The notes: a model not told the origin generated them from the sequence alone. Positions 37,683-46,273 are shown, counted from the first letter of the stretch. The stretch: 64,000 bases of DNA from DATEDA01 sp963744255 (GCA_963744255.1 CAVUSZ010000047.1:103085-167084); one strand, 5' to 3'. Numbers and translations are program-made.

Positions 37683-38632
37683 TGGCTGCCAAATCCGCGA
37701 AGAAGCGGGCCGCGCCGTATCCGCGCGACATGGTGGGGTACGGGCGCAATCCGCCGCGCGTCGAGTGGCCGGGCGGCGCGCGCGTCGCGGTGCAGTTCGT
37801 CCTCAACTACGAGGAGGGCGCCGAGAACAGCGTGCTGCACGGGGACAAGGGCTCCGAGCAGTTCCTGTCGGAGATCGTCGGCGCGGCGTCGTATCCGGCG
37901 CGGCACATGAGCATGGAGTCGATCTACGAGTACGGCTCGCGGGCCGGCGTGTGGCGGATCCTGCGCGAGTTCGAGCGGCGGAAGCTGCCGCTGACGGTGT
38001 TCGGGGTCGCGATGGCGTTAGAGCGGAATCCCGAGGTGACCGCGGCGTTCGTGGAGCTGGGGCACGAGATCGCGAGTCACGGGTTGAGGTGGATTCACTA
38101 CCAGCTTGCGACGCCGAAGCTCGAGGCCGAGCACATGCGGATCGCGACCGAGATCATCAAGCGGATGACCGGGGGGAAGTGGCCGCTCGGGTGGTACACG
38201 GGGCGGGACAGTCCGAATACGCGGCGGCTGGTGGTGGAGCACGGCGGGTACGAGTACGACTCGGACTACTACGGGGACGATCTGCCGTTCTGGACCGAGG
38301 TGGAGACGTCGAAGGGGAAGAAGGTTCGGCACCTGGTGGTGCCGTACACGCTGGATGCGAACGACATGCGGTTCGCGACGCCGCAGGGGTTCAATACGGC
38401 GGAGCAGTTCTTTGTGTATCTGCGGGATGCGTTCGACGTGCTGTATGCGGAGGGGGCGGACGCGCCGAAGATGATGTCGGTCGGGATGCACTGCCGGCTG
38501 CTGGGGCGGCCGGGGCGGATGCGGGGGTTACAGCGGTTTCTGGATCATGTGCAGGCGCATGACAAGGTTTGGGTGACGAGGAGGATTGATGTGGCGAGGC
38601 ATTGGAAGGAGCGGTTTCCTATAGGCGGTTGA
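37682..38632 (+). CDS. puuE: allantoinase, PuuE (polysaccharide-deacetylase-like) family
   Basis: A 316-residue NodB-like metal hydrolase of the PuuE allantoinase type: FVLNYEEGAENSVLHGD, ASYPARHMSMESIYEYGSRAG, LGHEIASHGLRWIHY (metal His residues) and YTGRDSPNTRRLV. This family opens the allantoin ring to allantoate and is unrelated to AllB. As the final gene of a Liv transporter operon, divergent from uraD-uraH, it suggests import of allantoin or a related ureide followed by hydrolysis. Codon choice near its 3' end is less C-rich, and GC falls immediately downstream. Confidence 0.93.
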   Translation: MAAKSAKKRAAPYPRDMVGYGRNPPRVEWPGGARVAVQFVLNYEEGAENSVLHGDKGSEQFLSEIVGAASYPARHMSMESIYEYGSRAGVWRILREFERRKLPLTVFGVAMALERNPEVTAAFVELGHEIASHGLRWIHYQLATPKLEAEHMRIATEIIKRMTGGKWPLGWYTGRDSPNTRRLVVEHGGYEYDSDYYGDDLPFWTEVETSKGKKVRHLVVPYTLDANDMRFATPQGFNTAEQFFVYLRDAFDVLYAEGADAPKMMSVGMHCRLLGRPGRMRGLQRFLDHVQAHDKVWVTRRIDVARHWKERFPIGG

Positions 38633-39406
38633 CGCACTGCGTCCGCTTGCTGAAGTGTGGGTCACCCGCGAAGGTAAAGGGGATGAGAGTCGGACTGGAG
38701 AGGCTATCAATCCGGCTGGTCCCGGCGGCAAGGTTGAAAGTACCGGAGTTCGGAGGCGCCTCGGGCGGAATGTAGCCGCATCTGGAAAGCAGCGTGCCAA
38801 TTGCGCCCGACCCCCGCACTTCCGAGGTATCTCCGCCAATCTCTTCCGCGATCTACTCAGAGTTTGGTTTCCTGGAACGCAAATGGACCATCTCATGAAA
38901 CTAGCAGCGGCAAACGCGCCTTCGAGCAGTTACTAAGGATGTGCGAACCCGAGCGCGCAATCTGACTGGCCAGCTACCGAAGAACAACGCGCCGAGTATC
39001 TGCGCCTAACCGATGCCGCAATCGAAGGTGTTGATCATCTGGAGAAGCTAGAAGCGCGTCAGTTACTCGCAGAGGGAACGCCAACAAAGTTTTCTGCCCG
39101 AGGAGCTATTGACTTTTGTGCGAGATGAAATCTCTCATCTCGCCGGTCGGCGATCCGAAGGAAACCTCTAGGATACGCTGGACCCAAAGGGCGGGTTGTG
39201 GCGCAAGATCCAGGAGAGAAGATTGGCCATACGACTGGTGCTCGTGACCGCGTTTTTGCAAAACATTCGATGTTGCGGATAGGACAACTTACGACCTCAT
39301 CAAGCGGAACCCAGATTGGGTGACGACGATGGCTTTCTACCCGACACTGCGTATGAGGTTGTAGACTCAAAGCTCGATCAACTCTCTCGAAGAGCCGGAT
39401 GAATGG
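38633..39406 (+). other. lower-GC stretch with degenerate coding sequence
   Basis: No intact gene. From about 38880, protein-like stretches follow one another in different frames on the + strand: FEQLLRMCEPERA, then DWPATEEQRAEYLRLTDAAI (to a stop at 39128), then LTFVRDEISHLAGRRSEGNL (39109-39171), then GYAGPKGRVVAQDPGEKIGH, then TTYDLIKRNPDWVTT, then DTAYEVVDSKLDQL, and finally the frame of the next ORF (EEPDEWLNRVGEL). This looks like the 5' two thirds of a gene of about 320 codons broken by repeated indels. 38633-38880 shows nothing I can name. Confidence 0.5.
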
Positions 39407-39856
39407 TTGAATCGCGTGGGAGAACTGACACCGGTGCGCGTCGCGAAGGCCAATCTCGACTTGCCTAGTCACATGCATTTCCGCCTTGAGGAGCTGTATC
39501 GAACCTACGTATTCGGCTGCTGGCTATCTGTTCTCGGCCTGTCGAGATCCGTCCTCGAGTACGCACTGCTGGACAACCTTCACAAGTTCGGCCTTGAATC
39601 CACATGGCCGCCCGATCGCGACGGGAAGCGCAGAGAGAAAAAGCTTTCGCACCTTGTTGAAGAGGTAGCCGAGCACCTGCCTCGATTTAGGTCGATGCTT
39701 GAGAAGGTTCGCGACTACGGGAACGAATACGTTCATCCAAAGAAGTCACAGACAAGCAAGGAGTCCCTCTTCCATCGCAAGAAGGCGGCGCAGGAATCGG
39801 TGGTCGTGGTTGTACAACTTGTCGAGGTACTCTACCTTGCCAAGAAGAAGACTTAA
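39407..39856 (+). CDS. HEPN/DUF4145-like protein, probably a 3' remnant of a longer gene
   Basis: An open frame of 149 residues with no proper start: TTG 39407 is nominal, and the frame is open back to 39365 with no start codon. The protein is helical, with a hydrophobic helix (YVFGCWLSVLGLSRSVLEY) and, near the end, VRDYGNEYVHP, resembling the Arg...His motif of DUF4145/HEPN proteins (R-x7-H). HEPN domains are often RNases in defence or toxin systems. Coding-like fragments in other frames upstream suggest that this is the surviving end of a larger gene. Family assignment is tentative. Confidence 0.45.
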   Translation: MNRVGELTPVRVAKANLDLPSHMHFRLEELYRTYVFGCWLSVLGLSRSVLEYALLDNLHKFGLESTWPPDRDGKRREKKLSHLVEEVAEHLPRFRSMLEKVRDYGNEYVHPKKSQTSKESLFHRKKAAQESVVVVVQLVEVLYLAKKKT

Positions 39857-39938
39857 CCCTTCCACGCAGGAGAGGCCCCTTAGATCGTAACCGTAGCCGA
39901 CTCACGGAGCTGTCGATCTGATTCCCAGGAGGTTGCAC

Positions 39939-40130
39939 GTGGTTGAACACATTGACAAAGAGATCGAAGCCATAAAAGCCGTTCTCCATGCACTTGAACC
40001 GCTACCTGCAGACATTCGTGCAAGCGTTCTGGGTTACGTCCTTCGGCGTCTCCAAATCGTCCTTGCACCGTCCACAGAGGCTTCGACTGCGGGTACATCC
40101 GACGCGATTGCGGCGCGACGGCGGGCGTAG
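39939..40130 (+). CDS. small helical protein, first gene of three-gene cassette
   Basis: A 63-residue protein from GTG 39939, which has a perfect AGGAGG site 6 bp upstream. It is predicted helical (VEHIDKEIEAIKAVLHALEPL, IRASVLGYVLRRLQIVL) with a Ser/Thr/Ala-rich basic tail. It is followed 26 bp later by the 119-residue gene and then the 269-residue gene, all on the same strand. No recognised function; by layout it could be a regulator or an assembly factor of the cassette. Confidence 0.6.
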   Translation: MVEHIDKEIEAIKAVLHALEPLPADIRASVLGYVLRRLQIVLAPSTEASTAGTSDAIAARRRA

Positions 40131-40156
40131 TTGATACCGGGGGAGCGCGGCAGACA

Positions 40157-40516
40157 TTGCCGGTTCACATCAAGGCTCTCAAGGATCAAAAGAAACCTCG
40201 CTCCGCGAACGAAATGGCGGCATTAGTTGCCTATTTCTTGGCAAACGCAGCACCGAAGGCGGAGCGCAAAGACAGAATCACAGCGAAGGACATTGAAACG
40301 TACTTCAAGATCGCAGAGTTTCCGCTTACGAAAACTCAATTCACCCTGCCAAACGCTAAGGCTGCCGGATATCTCGATGCAGTTGGAAACGGTGAGTACA
40401 AATTGAACGCTGTCGGCCATAACCTCGTGGTTCACAGCATGCCCCGCGACGCAGACAGCAGGGCCACTTCACGAAGGAAAACAGCGAAGAGAGCGCGGGC
40501 CGCGACGAAGCGGTAA
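40157..40516 (+). CDS. small winged-helix-like protein, second gene of cassette
   Basis: A 119-residue protein from TTG 40157. The core (KPRSANEMAALVAYFLANAA, ITAKDIETYFKIAEFPLTK, AKAAGYLDAVGNGEYKLNAV) has the look of a winged-helix or HTH domain, and a highly basic C-terminal tail (SRRKTAKRARAATKR) suggests nucleic-acid binding. Its stop overlaps the ATG of the next gene (TAATG), so the two products are coupled. GC is lower than in flanking operons (33 of 60 bases in 40201-40260). Confidence 0.6.
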   Translation: MPVHIKALKDQKKPRSANEMAALVAYFLANAAPKAERKDRITAKDIETYFKIAEFPLTKTQFTLPNAKAAGYLDAVGNGEYKLNAVGHNLVVHSMPRDADSRATSRRKTAKRARAATKR

Positions 40517-41325
40517 TGATTGGACAGCTTATTACGGACGTTGAGGCGCTCGGCGCATCCTTACGTCGAGGTCACGCGGTTAACGTCAACGATCAGAGCT
40601 CCAAGGATCGCGCTGTTGGATTGGCCACGCGTTATTTCAATGAAGTAAGGCCAAGCTTGGTCGCAACTAGCGGCGAGACCGATGCCCTGCTGCGCCACGA
40701 TAAAGAATGGCAACAATTGGTGCGCTTGGCTCACGGCAACAACGCGCGCCGAACATATCTTAAGACCGTCGGCGCGCTTCGAAAGGGACTCTTAGAGTTC
40801 AACATCTCGGCCCTTTCGACGCCGCTGGTCCCGGCCAGCCAATCCGCCGCAGGCACATCCCTTTCGCGTGAGGAAGCCTTGATTCTCAAGACTCTCGAGT
40901 CTCTCGTTCCCAGCGCTGCAGCATCATACCGACAGGGATTATCAGACCTTGTTGGCCCAGAGCGGTTGTCCTATCGAGGTACCGCGGCTGAGTTCCGAGA
41001 ATCCTTGAGGGAGACGCTTGATCAACTTGCACCTGACGGGGATGTGCAAGGGCAGGCATGGTACAAACCTGAGGAAGATCAGAGAAGACCTACGATGAGA
41101 CAGAAAGTCCGGTACGTCCTGGCCTCTCGGGAACGAAATAAGACACAGAGAGACTCTGCAGAGAAGATGCTCGCGCTAATCGACGAACTCTCTGGCGAAG
41201 TAATGCGGGCTGTGTATAACCGCGCCTCACTTGCTACACACATCCACCAAAGCAAGGGGGAGGTGCAGAAGATTAAGCGCTATGTAGACACCGTTCTCTT
41301 CGATCTTTTGGAGATCACGCCGTGA
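40516..41325 (+). CDS. predicted pPIWI-associating nuclease-like protein, third gene of cassette
   Basis: A 269-residue soluble, mostly helical protein. The C-terminal half contains PERLSYRGTAAEFRESLRET followed by LDQLAPDGDV, RPTMRQKVRYVL and ASLATHIHQSKGEVQKIKRY. From memory, this conserved block matches a family named predicted pPIWI-associating nuclease, members of which occur in small defence-type cassettes. I cannot point to a proven catalytic motif. Context (lower GC, a HEPN-like ORF upstream, a hairpin resembling an integron attC downstream) supports an acquired module. Confidence 0.5.
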   Translation: MIGQLITDVEALGASLRRGHAVNVNDQSSKDRAVGLATRYFNEVRPSLVATSGETDALLRHDKEWQQLVRLAHGNNARRTYLKTVGALRKGLLEFNISALSTPLVPASQSAAGTSLSREEALILKTLESLVPSAAASYRQGLSDLVGPERLSYRGTAAEFRESLRETLDQLAPDGDVQGQAWYKPEEDQRRPTMRQKVRYVLASRERNKTQRDSAEKMLALIDELSGEVMRAVYNRASLATHIHQSKGEVQKIKRYVDTVLFDLLEITP

Positions 41326-41773
41326 AGGAACCGTATATCTCCGCATGCATACGGACGCGAGGACGGCGGACGCGAACTGGACCGCCTAACAGCTGCACTG
41401 TTGGGTTCGCTCGTCGCTTCGTGACTGGGCGGCCGGTCAGGCAGGCCGTTGGGCCGCAGTAGGTCGCACGCAACGATGGGAGCTACCACTGTGGGTAGCC
41501 GACCTTCGAACTTACGATGAGTTCATTTTCGGTGAGCTCTTGGGGCGCCGGAGCCATATGCGCAGCGCTTCCTGGTGGAGCTTGTCGACGATGGGCGCGG
41601 CGCCTTCGTCAGCACGACCATCGCGTACAACACGCTGAAGGGCTAAACCGCGGGTCGACTAGGCGACGGTCGGCAGCCCGGACTGGAGTTTCCCGATATT
41701 CGCTGCTTGTACCGGGCAGCTTCCCGCCACAGGCGAAGAATGACGACGTGTCCCCGCGCGGGCGCCACGCAGC
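41326..41773 (+). other. intergenic stretch with attC-like hairpin and gene remnant
   Basis: No intact gene. It holds an attC-like imperfect palindrome (41384-41454, listed separately). From about 41475 to 41646 there is a coding-like remnant in two frames: ELPLWVADLRTYDEFIFGEL, then GAPEPYAQRFLVELVDDGRG and AFVSTTIAYNTLKG up to a stop at 41646. I do not recognise the parent gene. 41650-41770 shows nothing I can name. Confidence 0.4.
41384..41454 (+). repeat. attC-like imperfect palindrome
   Basis: GCCTAAC (41384-41390) and GTTGGGC (41448-41454) fit the attC core boxes RYYYAAC and GTTRRRY and pair with each other through one wobble. Just inside, CTGCACTG (41393-41400) pairs with CAGGCAG (41438-41444), leaving one unpaired A, like an extrahelical base. 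Length is 71 bp, within the attC range. It begins 59 bp after the three-gene cassette. A competing shorter hairpin, CCTAACAG/CTGTTGGG, uses part of the same bases, and no integrase or second site was found. Confidence 0.3.
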
Positions 41774-41954
41774 ATGGGCGGCTTTGACAGTCTCGGCTTC
41801 TGGCGGCACCCCGACTTCGGTGCGGGACGTCGCCGCCAACCGGAAGCCCGCGAAATTCCTGATCGCACGCGCGATCCCCGTCGCTGGGCCGCTCGACGCA
41901 CCGGAGACGGATCTGTGGCGCGAGCTCAAAGCGAGGACCGCTGCGACGGGATAG
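41774..41954 (+). pseudogene. 5' fragment of a radical SAM gene (duplicate of 44502 start)
   Basis: The first ~60 codons repeat the start of the radical SAM gene at 44502-45752 at both DNA and protein level: MGGFDSLGFWRHPDFGA here, MDGLDGFGFWRHPDFGA there, then DVAANRKPAKFLIARAIPVA in both. About 17 bp present in the intact copy is missing here, which shifts the frame, and the fragment ends in a stop at 41952-41954. Homology even begins upstream of the ATG (cacgcagcatgg in both). Confidence 0.8.
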
Positions 41955-42085
41955 TGGATCTCTCCTTTCAGCAGGACCTTCCTGGCGGGTGGGCTCGGCC
42001 TGCCGGCCTCGCGTACGTGAAGGTGGGTCTCGCCGCGCCCGAGTGCCCGGCCGGCTTCGCAACCCTTCGGTATCCTTCGCCTGCC

Positions 42086-42586
42086 ATGCAACGCCTCTTC
42101 GCACTATTGCTTGCGCCGCTCGTCCTCGCCCTCTGCGCGTGCGAGCAGGCGAAACCGCCGGAGCCCCCGGCGCGTCCCGAGCCCGCGGCGCGCGCGCAGC
42201 CCGCGGTCCAGATCGAGCAGGTCGCTTTCGGCGTGTTCAACCGGACCGCGGACGGGAGGGTCGACTTCAAGCCCACGAACGCGGTCCCGTGGGCCCCAAA
42301 CCAGGAGTTCGGCTGGGTCATCGGCGTGACGACGACGAAGCCCACGGTCAAGTGGCGCGAGGAGTTCACCGTCCCCACGCCGCCGGAGACCTGGGGCCCG
42401 ACGGAAGGGAAGCACGAGATCTCGGCGGACCGGAAGGTCTCGATCCTCGAACGCGAGGTGATGCCCGAACAGGGATTCCTGTTCAACTCGTGGGCCATCT
42501 CCCCCGGCGATCCGAAGGGCCACCACGTCATCCGGGTAACGGTGGAGGACGCACCGCCGGTCGTCTTCGAGTTCGACGTCGAGTGA
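42086..42586 (+). CDS. hypothetical lipoprotein
   Basis: A 166-residue protein with a lipoprotein signal (LFALLLAPLVLALCACEQ), a proline/alanine-rich spacer, and a beta-rich domain (VAFGVFNRTADGRVDFKPTN, FGWVIGVTTTKPTVKWREEF, HHVIRVTVEDAPPVVFEF). It should be anchored in the envelope. No family recognised. High GC, unlike the insert upstream. Start ATG 42086. Confidence 0.65.
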   Translation: MQRLFALLLAPLVLALCACEQAKPPEPPARPEPAARAQPAVQIEQVAFGVFNRTADGRVDFKPTNAVPWAPNQEFGWVIGVTTTKPTVKWREEFTVPTPPETWGPTEGKHEISADRKVSILEREVMPEQGFLFNSWAISPGDPKGHHVIRVTVEDAPPVVFEFDVE

Positions 42587-42988
42587 CCACCCCATTTGAC
42601 AACGCCACCGATGGAGGGCGCAGCCGCGTCGTAGCGAGCACGTGCACGCGGGCTCGCCTCGGCTATCGTGCTCGACATGAATCGCATGAAGACGTTCCTT
42701 CTCACCACCCGGCTCGCGCTTCTCGGCATTGCGCGCCTCCGCCGGCGAGCCTGCCCATCGCCTGGTCGGCCTGACGTTCCCCTGGATACGTCGAGGTCGT
42801 CGGTCACTTCCAGTACGGTGCGCCGTCTTCCAGCCGTGGATCGGAGATAAACGCGCTCTGCGCACGGCGTCCCCGGCCGCCCCAGTTACAGGCCGGAAAC
42901 AAAACTGAGCTCGGCCAGAAATCGTGCGGTTACGGTCGGTGCGTACCTTCGCGCACTCATCCCTCGTATTCGACCCACCGGAGCTGAA
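42587..42988 (+). other. intergenic stretch with a degenerate small ORF
   Basis: A possible signal-peptide start at ATG 42686 (MKTFLLTTRLALLGIA) runs out of frame after 16 codons; coding-like text then continues in another frame (YVEVVGHFQYGAPSSSRG) to about 42850. I read this as a decayed small secreted protein, not a gene. The rest, up to ATG 42989 of the FAD oxidase, shows no recognisable element. Confidence 0.35.
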
Positions 42989-44428
42989 ATGAAGGACATC
43001 GCCTACACCACGCTTGACAAGACCACCGGCCGCCTGGCCGCCTCGACCATCGACGCGCTGGCCGCCGGCATTCGCGGGGGCGTCGTCACTCCGGGCGACG
43101 CCGGATACGACGAAGAGCGGAAGATCTGGAACGGTATGGTGGATCGGCGCCCGGCGCTGATCGCGCGCTGCATCAACGCGAAGGACGTGCGCCACGCGGT
43201 GAACTTCGCCCGCGAACATCGCATGCTCGTCAGCGTACGCGGCGGCGGCCATCACATTGCCGGCAACTCGGTCGCCGACGGCAGCCTGGTGATCGACCAA
43301 TCCGTCCAGCGCGGGGTTCGCGTGGACCCTGAGAGGCGCGTCGCGCGCGTCGCTCCCGGCGCGCTGCTGGGCGATTTCGACCACGAGGCCCAGGCCTTCG
43401 GCCTGGCGACGCCGCTCGGCGTCAATTCGACCACCGGTGTCGCCGGCCTGTGCCTCGGCGGCGGCTTCGGCTGGCTGACCCGCAAGCACGGCATGACCAT
43501 CGACAACCTGCTCTCCGCTGACATCATCACCGCGGACGGCAGGCAGCGCATGGTCTCGGCGACTCAGGAGCCCGACCTCTTCTGGGCGATCCGCGGCGGC
43601 GGCGGCAACTTCGGCGTGGTGACTTCGTTCGAGTTCAGGCTTCATCCCGTCGGGCCGGAGGTCTACTCGGGCCTTGTCGTGTACCCGTTCGACCAGGCTC
43701 AGAAGGTGCTCCGGGCGTGGCGCGACTTCAGCGTCGACGCGCCGACGGAGCTCAGCGTGTGGACGGTGCTCCGGAAGGCGCCCCCGCTGCCGTTCTTGCC
43801 CGAGTCGATGCACGGCCGCGACGTGGTCGTGTTCGCAATCCTCTACGCCGGCGATGTCGCCGCCGGCGAACGTGCCGCTGCGCCGGTGCTCGAGTTCGGC
43901 ACCCCGGCGGGTAGCGCGCTGACGGCGAATCCCTACGCCGGATTCCAGGCGGCGTTCGATCCGTTGCTCCAGCCCGGGGCGCGCAACTACTGGAAGTCGC
44001 ACAACTTCAGTACGGTCGACGAGGATCTGCTGGAGCTCCTCATCGCCGCGTCGGCAGCCGCACCCGGTCCCGAGTGCGAGATCTTCATCGCCCAGCTCGG
44101 CGGGGCAATGGGGCAGGTCGCTCCCACGGCGACGGCTTACGCCGGCCGCGACGCGAGCTATGTCATGAACATCCACGGCCGCTGGCAGAGCGCGGCCGAC
44201 GATGACCGCGGCCGAGAGTGGGCACGACGACTCTATCGGGATGCCGCGCAATTCAGCACCGGCGGCGGGTATGTGAACTTCTTCACCGAAGACGAGGCAG
44301 AGCGGGTGGAGCAGGCGTACGGCGTCAACTACGCACGGCTGCAGGAGGTCAAGCGGCGGTTCGACCCGGACAACCTGTTCCGGATGAACATCAACGTCTC
44401 GCCTGCGGCTGCGAAGCTGGCAGCGTAG
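42989..44428 (+). CDS. FAD-linked oxidase, berberine-bridge-enzyme type
   Basis: A 479-residue PCMH/VAO-fold flavoprotein with a C-terminal BBE domain. FAD attachment residues are visible: His in VRGGGHHIAGNSVADG (~residue 86) and Cys in GLCLGGGFGWLTRKHG (~152), the pattern of bicovalent flavinylation. The BBE end YGVNYARLQEVKRRFDPDNLF is intact. These enzymes oxidise sugars, alcohols or amines with O2; the substrate is unknown. No signal peptide. It lies between a lipoprotein gene and a radical SAM gene in the rearranged stretch. Confidence 0.88.
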   Translation: MKDIAYTTLDKTTGRLAASTIDALAAGIRGGVVTPGDAGYDEERKIWNGMVDRRPALIARCINAKDVRHAVNFAREHRMLVSVRGGGHHIAGNSVADGSLVIDQSVQRGVRVDPERRVARVAPGALLGDFDHEAQAFGLATPLGVNSTTGVAGLCLGGGFGWLTRKHGMTIDNLLSADIITADGRQRMVSATQEPDLFWAIRGGGGNFGVVTSFEFRLHPVGPEVYSGLVVYPFDQAQKVLRAWRDFSVDAPTELSVWTVLRKAPPLPFLPESMHGRDVVVFAILYAGDVAAGERAAAPVLEFGTPAGSALTANPYAGFQAAFDPLLQPGARNYWKSHNFSTVDEDLLELLIAASAAAPGPECEIFIAQLGGAMGQVAPTATAYAGRDASYVMNIHGRWQSAADDDRGREWARRLYRDAAQFSTGGGYVNFFTEDEAERVEQAYGVNYARLQEVKRRFDPDNLFRMNINVSPAAAKLAA

Positions 44429-44501
44429 CGGATCGACTTCGGAGCGCGTTCCTGCGGGAGGCATAGAATTGCTGCGTGTCGCCGGAGCGGCGACACGCAG
44501 C

Positions 44502-45752
44502 ATGGACGGACTCGACGGTTTCGGCTTCTGGCGGCACCCCGACTTCGGCGCGGAGTTCGGGTGGTATCGCGACGTCGCCGCTAACCGGAAGCCCGCGAAG
44601 TTCTTGATCGCCCGCGCGATCCCCGTCGCTCACTCGCTCGACGCGCCAGAGCCAGACATCTGGCGCGAGCTCGGAGCGAAGACCTCCGCGTTCCTCGAAC
44701 TCTGGCGGGCAATCCGCGAAGACGGAGCCGCGCTTCCGCCGGCGGCGACGCCGAGCCTCCTCGACCTCTGCCGCGAGCTCGCCTACCGCATGCTCGCGCA
44801 TTGCAACTTCTGCCGCTGGGACTGCCGCGTGGACCGCACCACCGGCGCCAAGCTCGGCGCGTGCAAGCTCGCCGCGGACACCCGGGTCTCCAGCTACTTC
44901 CATCATCCGGGCGAGGAGCTGATCTATCGCGGCAGCATGGGCTCGGGGACGATCTTCTTCACTTCCTGCAACATGCGCTGCGCGTTCTGCCAGAACGGCG
45001 ACATCTCCACCGACAAGGACAACGGGGAGCCGGTCACCGCGCGCACGCTCGCGACCATGGCCTGGATCCTGCGCGTCGAGGGCTGTCACAACATCAACTG
45101 GGTGGGGGGCGATCCGACCATTCATCTGCATACCATCGTCGACGCGATCTCGCGCCTTCCGGATCTCGAGCCGACCGAGGATGACCTATGCGCGGCGCTT
45201 CCGACCAAGGCCGACTGGCGCGCCGCGTTTCCCGCCGAGCGGGCCAACGCCGACTACCTTGGCGCGTTCAACGCGCCGCAACTCTGGAACTCGAACTTCT
45301 TCATGACGCTCGAGACGATGGCGCTCCTTCGCCTCCTGATGGATATCTGGCTGCCGGATTTCAAGTTCGGGCCGGGCGAGTGCGCGAAGGAGCTTTCGCG
45401 CACGCCCTGGTACTGGGAGACGGTGACCGCCAACCTGAAGCTCATCCACGATTGGGGCGAGGCGTTCACGATCCGCCATCTCGTGATGCCCGGCCACGTC
45501 GACTGCTGCACGAGGCCGGTGCTCGAGTGGATCGCGCGCGAGATGCCCGAGGTGCCGGTGAATGTGATGGACCAGTACCGGCCCGAGAACTTCTGCGACC
45601 CAGACGATCCGAAGTTCAGGCACCGGTACGCGCCGATCGCCCGCCGCCCATGGCGCGGCGAGACCCAGCAGGCTTACCGCCATGCGCGCGATCTCGGCTT
45701 ACGGTTCGAGTCGCTCTCCTACGAGAAGAACACGACGGGGCTCCGCGCTTAG
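44502..45752 (+). CDS. radical SAM protein
   Basis: A 416-residue radical SAM enzyme. The SAM cluster motif CNMRCAFCQNGDIST (CxxxCxxC) lies near residue 155; before it is a cysteine-rich element LAHCNFCRWDCRVDRTTGAK with four or more cysteines, including GACKL. Similar PflA-like or AmmeMemoRadiSam-type proteins activate partners by glycyl radical formation or modify small molecules. No partner is adjacent. ATG 44502 is preceded by an inverted repeat (cgtgtcgccggagcggcgacacg). A broken copy of its 5' end lies at 41774. Confidence 0.85.
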   Translation: MDGLDGFGFWRHPDFGAEFGWYRDVAANRKPAKFLIARAIPVAHSLDAPEPDIWRELGAKTSAFLELWRAIREDGAALPPAATPSLLDLCRELAYRMLAHCNFCRWDCRVDRTTGAKLGACKLAADTRVSSYFHHPGEELIYRGSMGSGTIFFTSCNMRCAFCQNGDISTDKDNGEPVTARTLATMAWILRVEGCHNINWVGGDPTIHLHTIVDAISRLPDLEPTEDDLCAALPTKADWRAAFPAERANADYLGAFNAPQLWNSNFFMTLETMALLRLLMDIWLPDFKFGPGECAKELSRTPWYWETVTANLKLIHDWGEAFTIRHLVMPGHVDCCTRPVLEWIAREMPEVPVNVMDQYRPENFCDPDDPKFRHRYAPIARRPWRGETQQAYRHARDLGLRFESLSYEKNTTGLRA

Positions 45753-45861
45753 AATCTCGCGTCCCCTTGAACCAGGGTTGTATCTGCTCGCAGCGTGGCT
45801 TGCGTTGCGCCGCGGGCGCCCGCTCCTTAGCCGAGCAACACCAACACCAAAGGGAGGCAAA

Positions 45862-46273
45862 ATGGAACGCGCACAGCAGCACCGGTTCATCGATCTTGCC
45901 GCACCCGCCCCGGACGACGCGGGCGAGGGCCTGAAGCGCCGCCGCGAGTTCATGCGCCGCCTCGGCGTCGCGGCGTTTGCCGCCAGCGCCACGCCGGCGG
46001 CGTTCGCGCAAGCGATCGACCGCTATGCGCCGGGTGCGCCCCCGGTCCGCTATCCAGAGCCGGACGTGATCGGCCTCGACAAACGCTTCAAGTACAAGCT
46101 CGGCAACACGCCGATCCTCCGGCTTTACCGCGGCACGATGTGGGCGGAGGGGCCGGCCTGGAATCATCTCCAACGTGTGCTTCGGCGGCAGCAAGCGCAA
46201 CCGGCTGTTCATGACCGGCAGCCAGTCGCTGTACGCGGTTTACGTCGAGACCCGCGGCGGAACGCTGACCTAG
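45862..46273 (+). pseudogene. SMP-30/gluconolactonase-like gene with large internal deletion
   Basis: The N-terminus is normal for a Tat-exported SMP-30 family protein: REFMRRLGVAAFAASATPAA, then VIGLDKRFKYKLGNTPILRL and YRGTMWAEGPAWN. At about 46162 the sequence jumps to the extreme C-terminus of such proteins in another frame (ISNVCFGGSKRNRLFMTGSQ, then SLYAVYVETRGGTLT, stop 46271-46273). Most of the beta-propeller, perhaps 200 or more residues, is missing. The start has a good AGGGAGG site. Probably an inactive remnant. Confidence 0.8.

Noticed and set aside
39860..39938. Possible second attC site upstream of the three-gene cassette.
   Set aside because: No RYYYAAC/GTTRRRY pair with inner complementarity could be found there, which weakens the integron idea.
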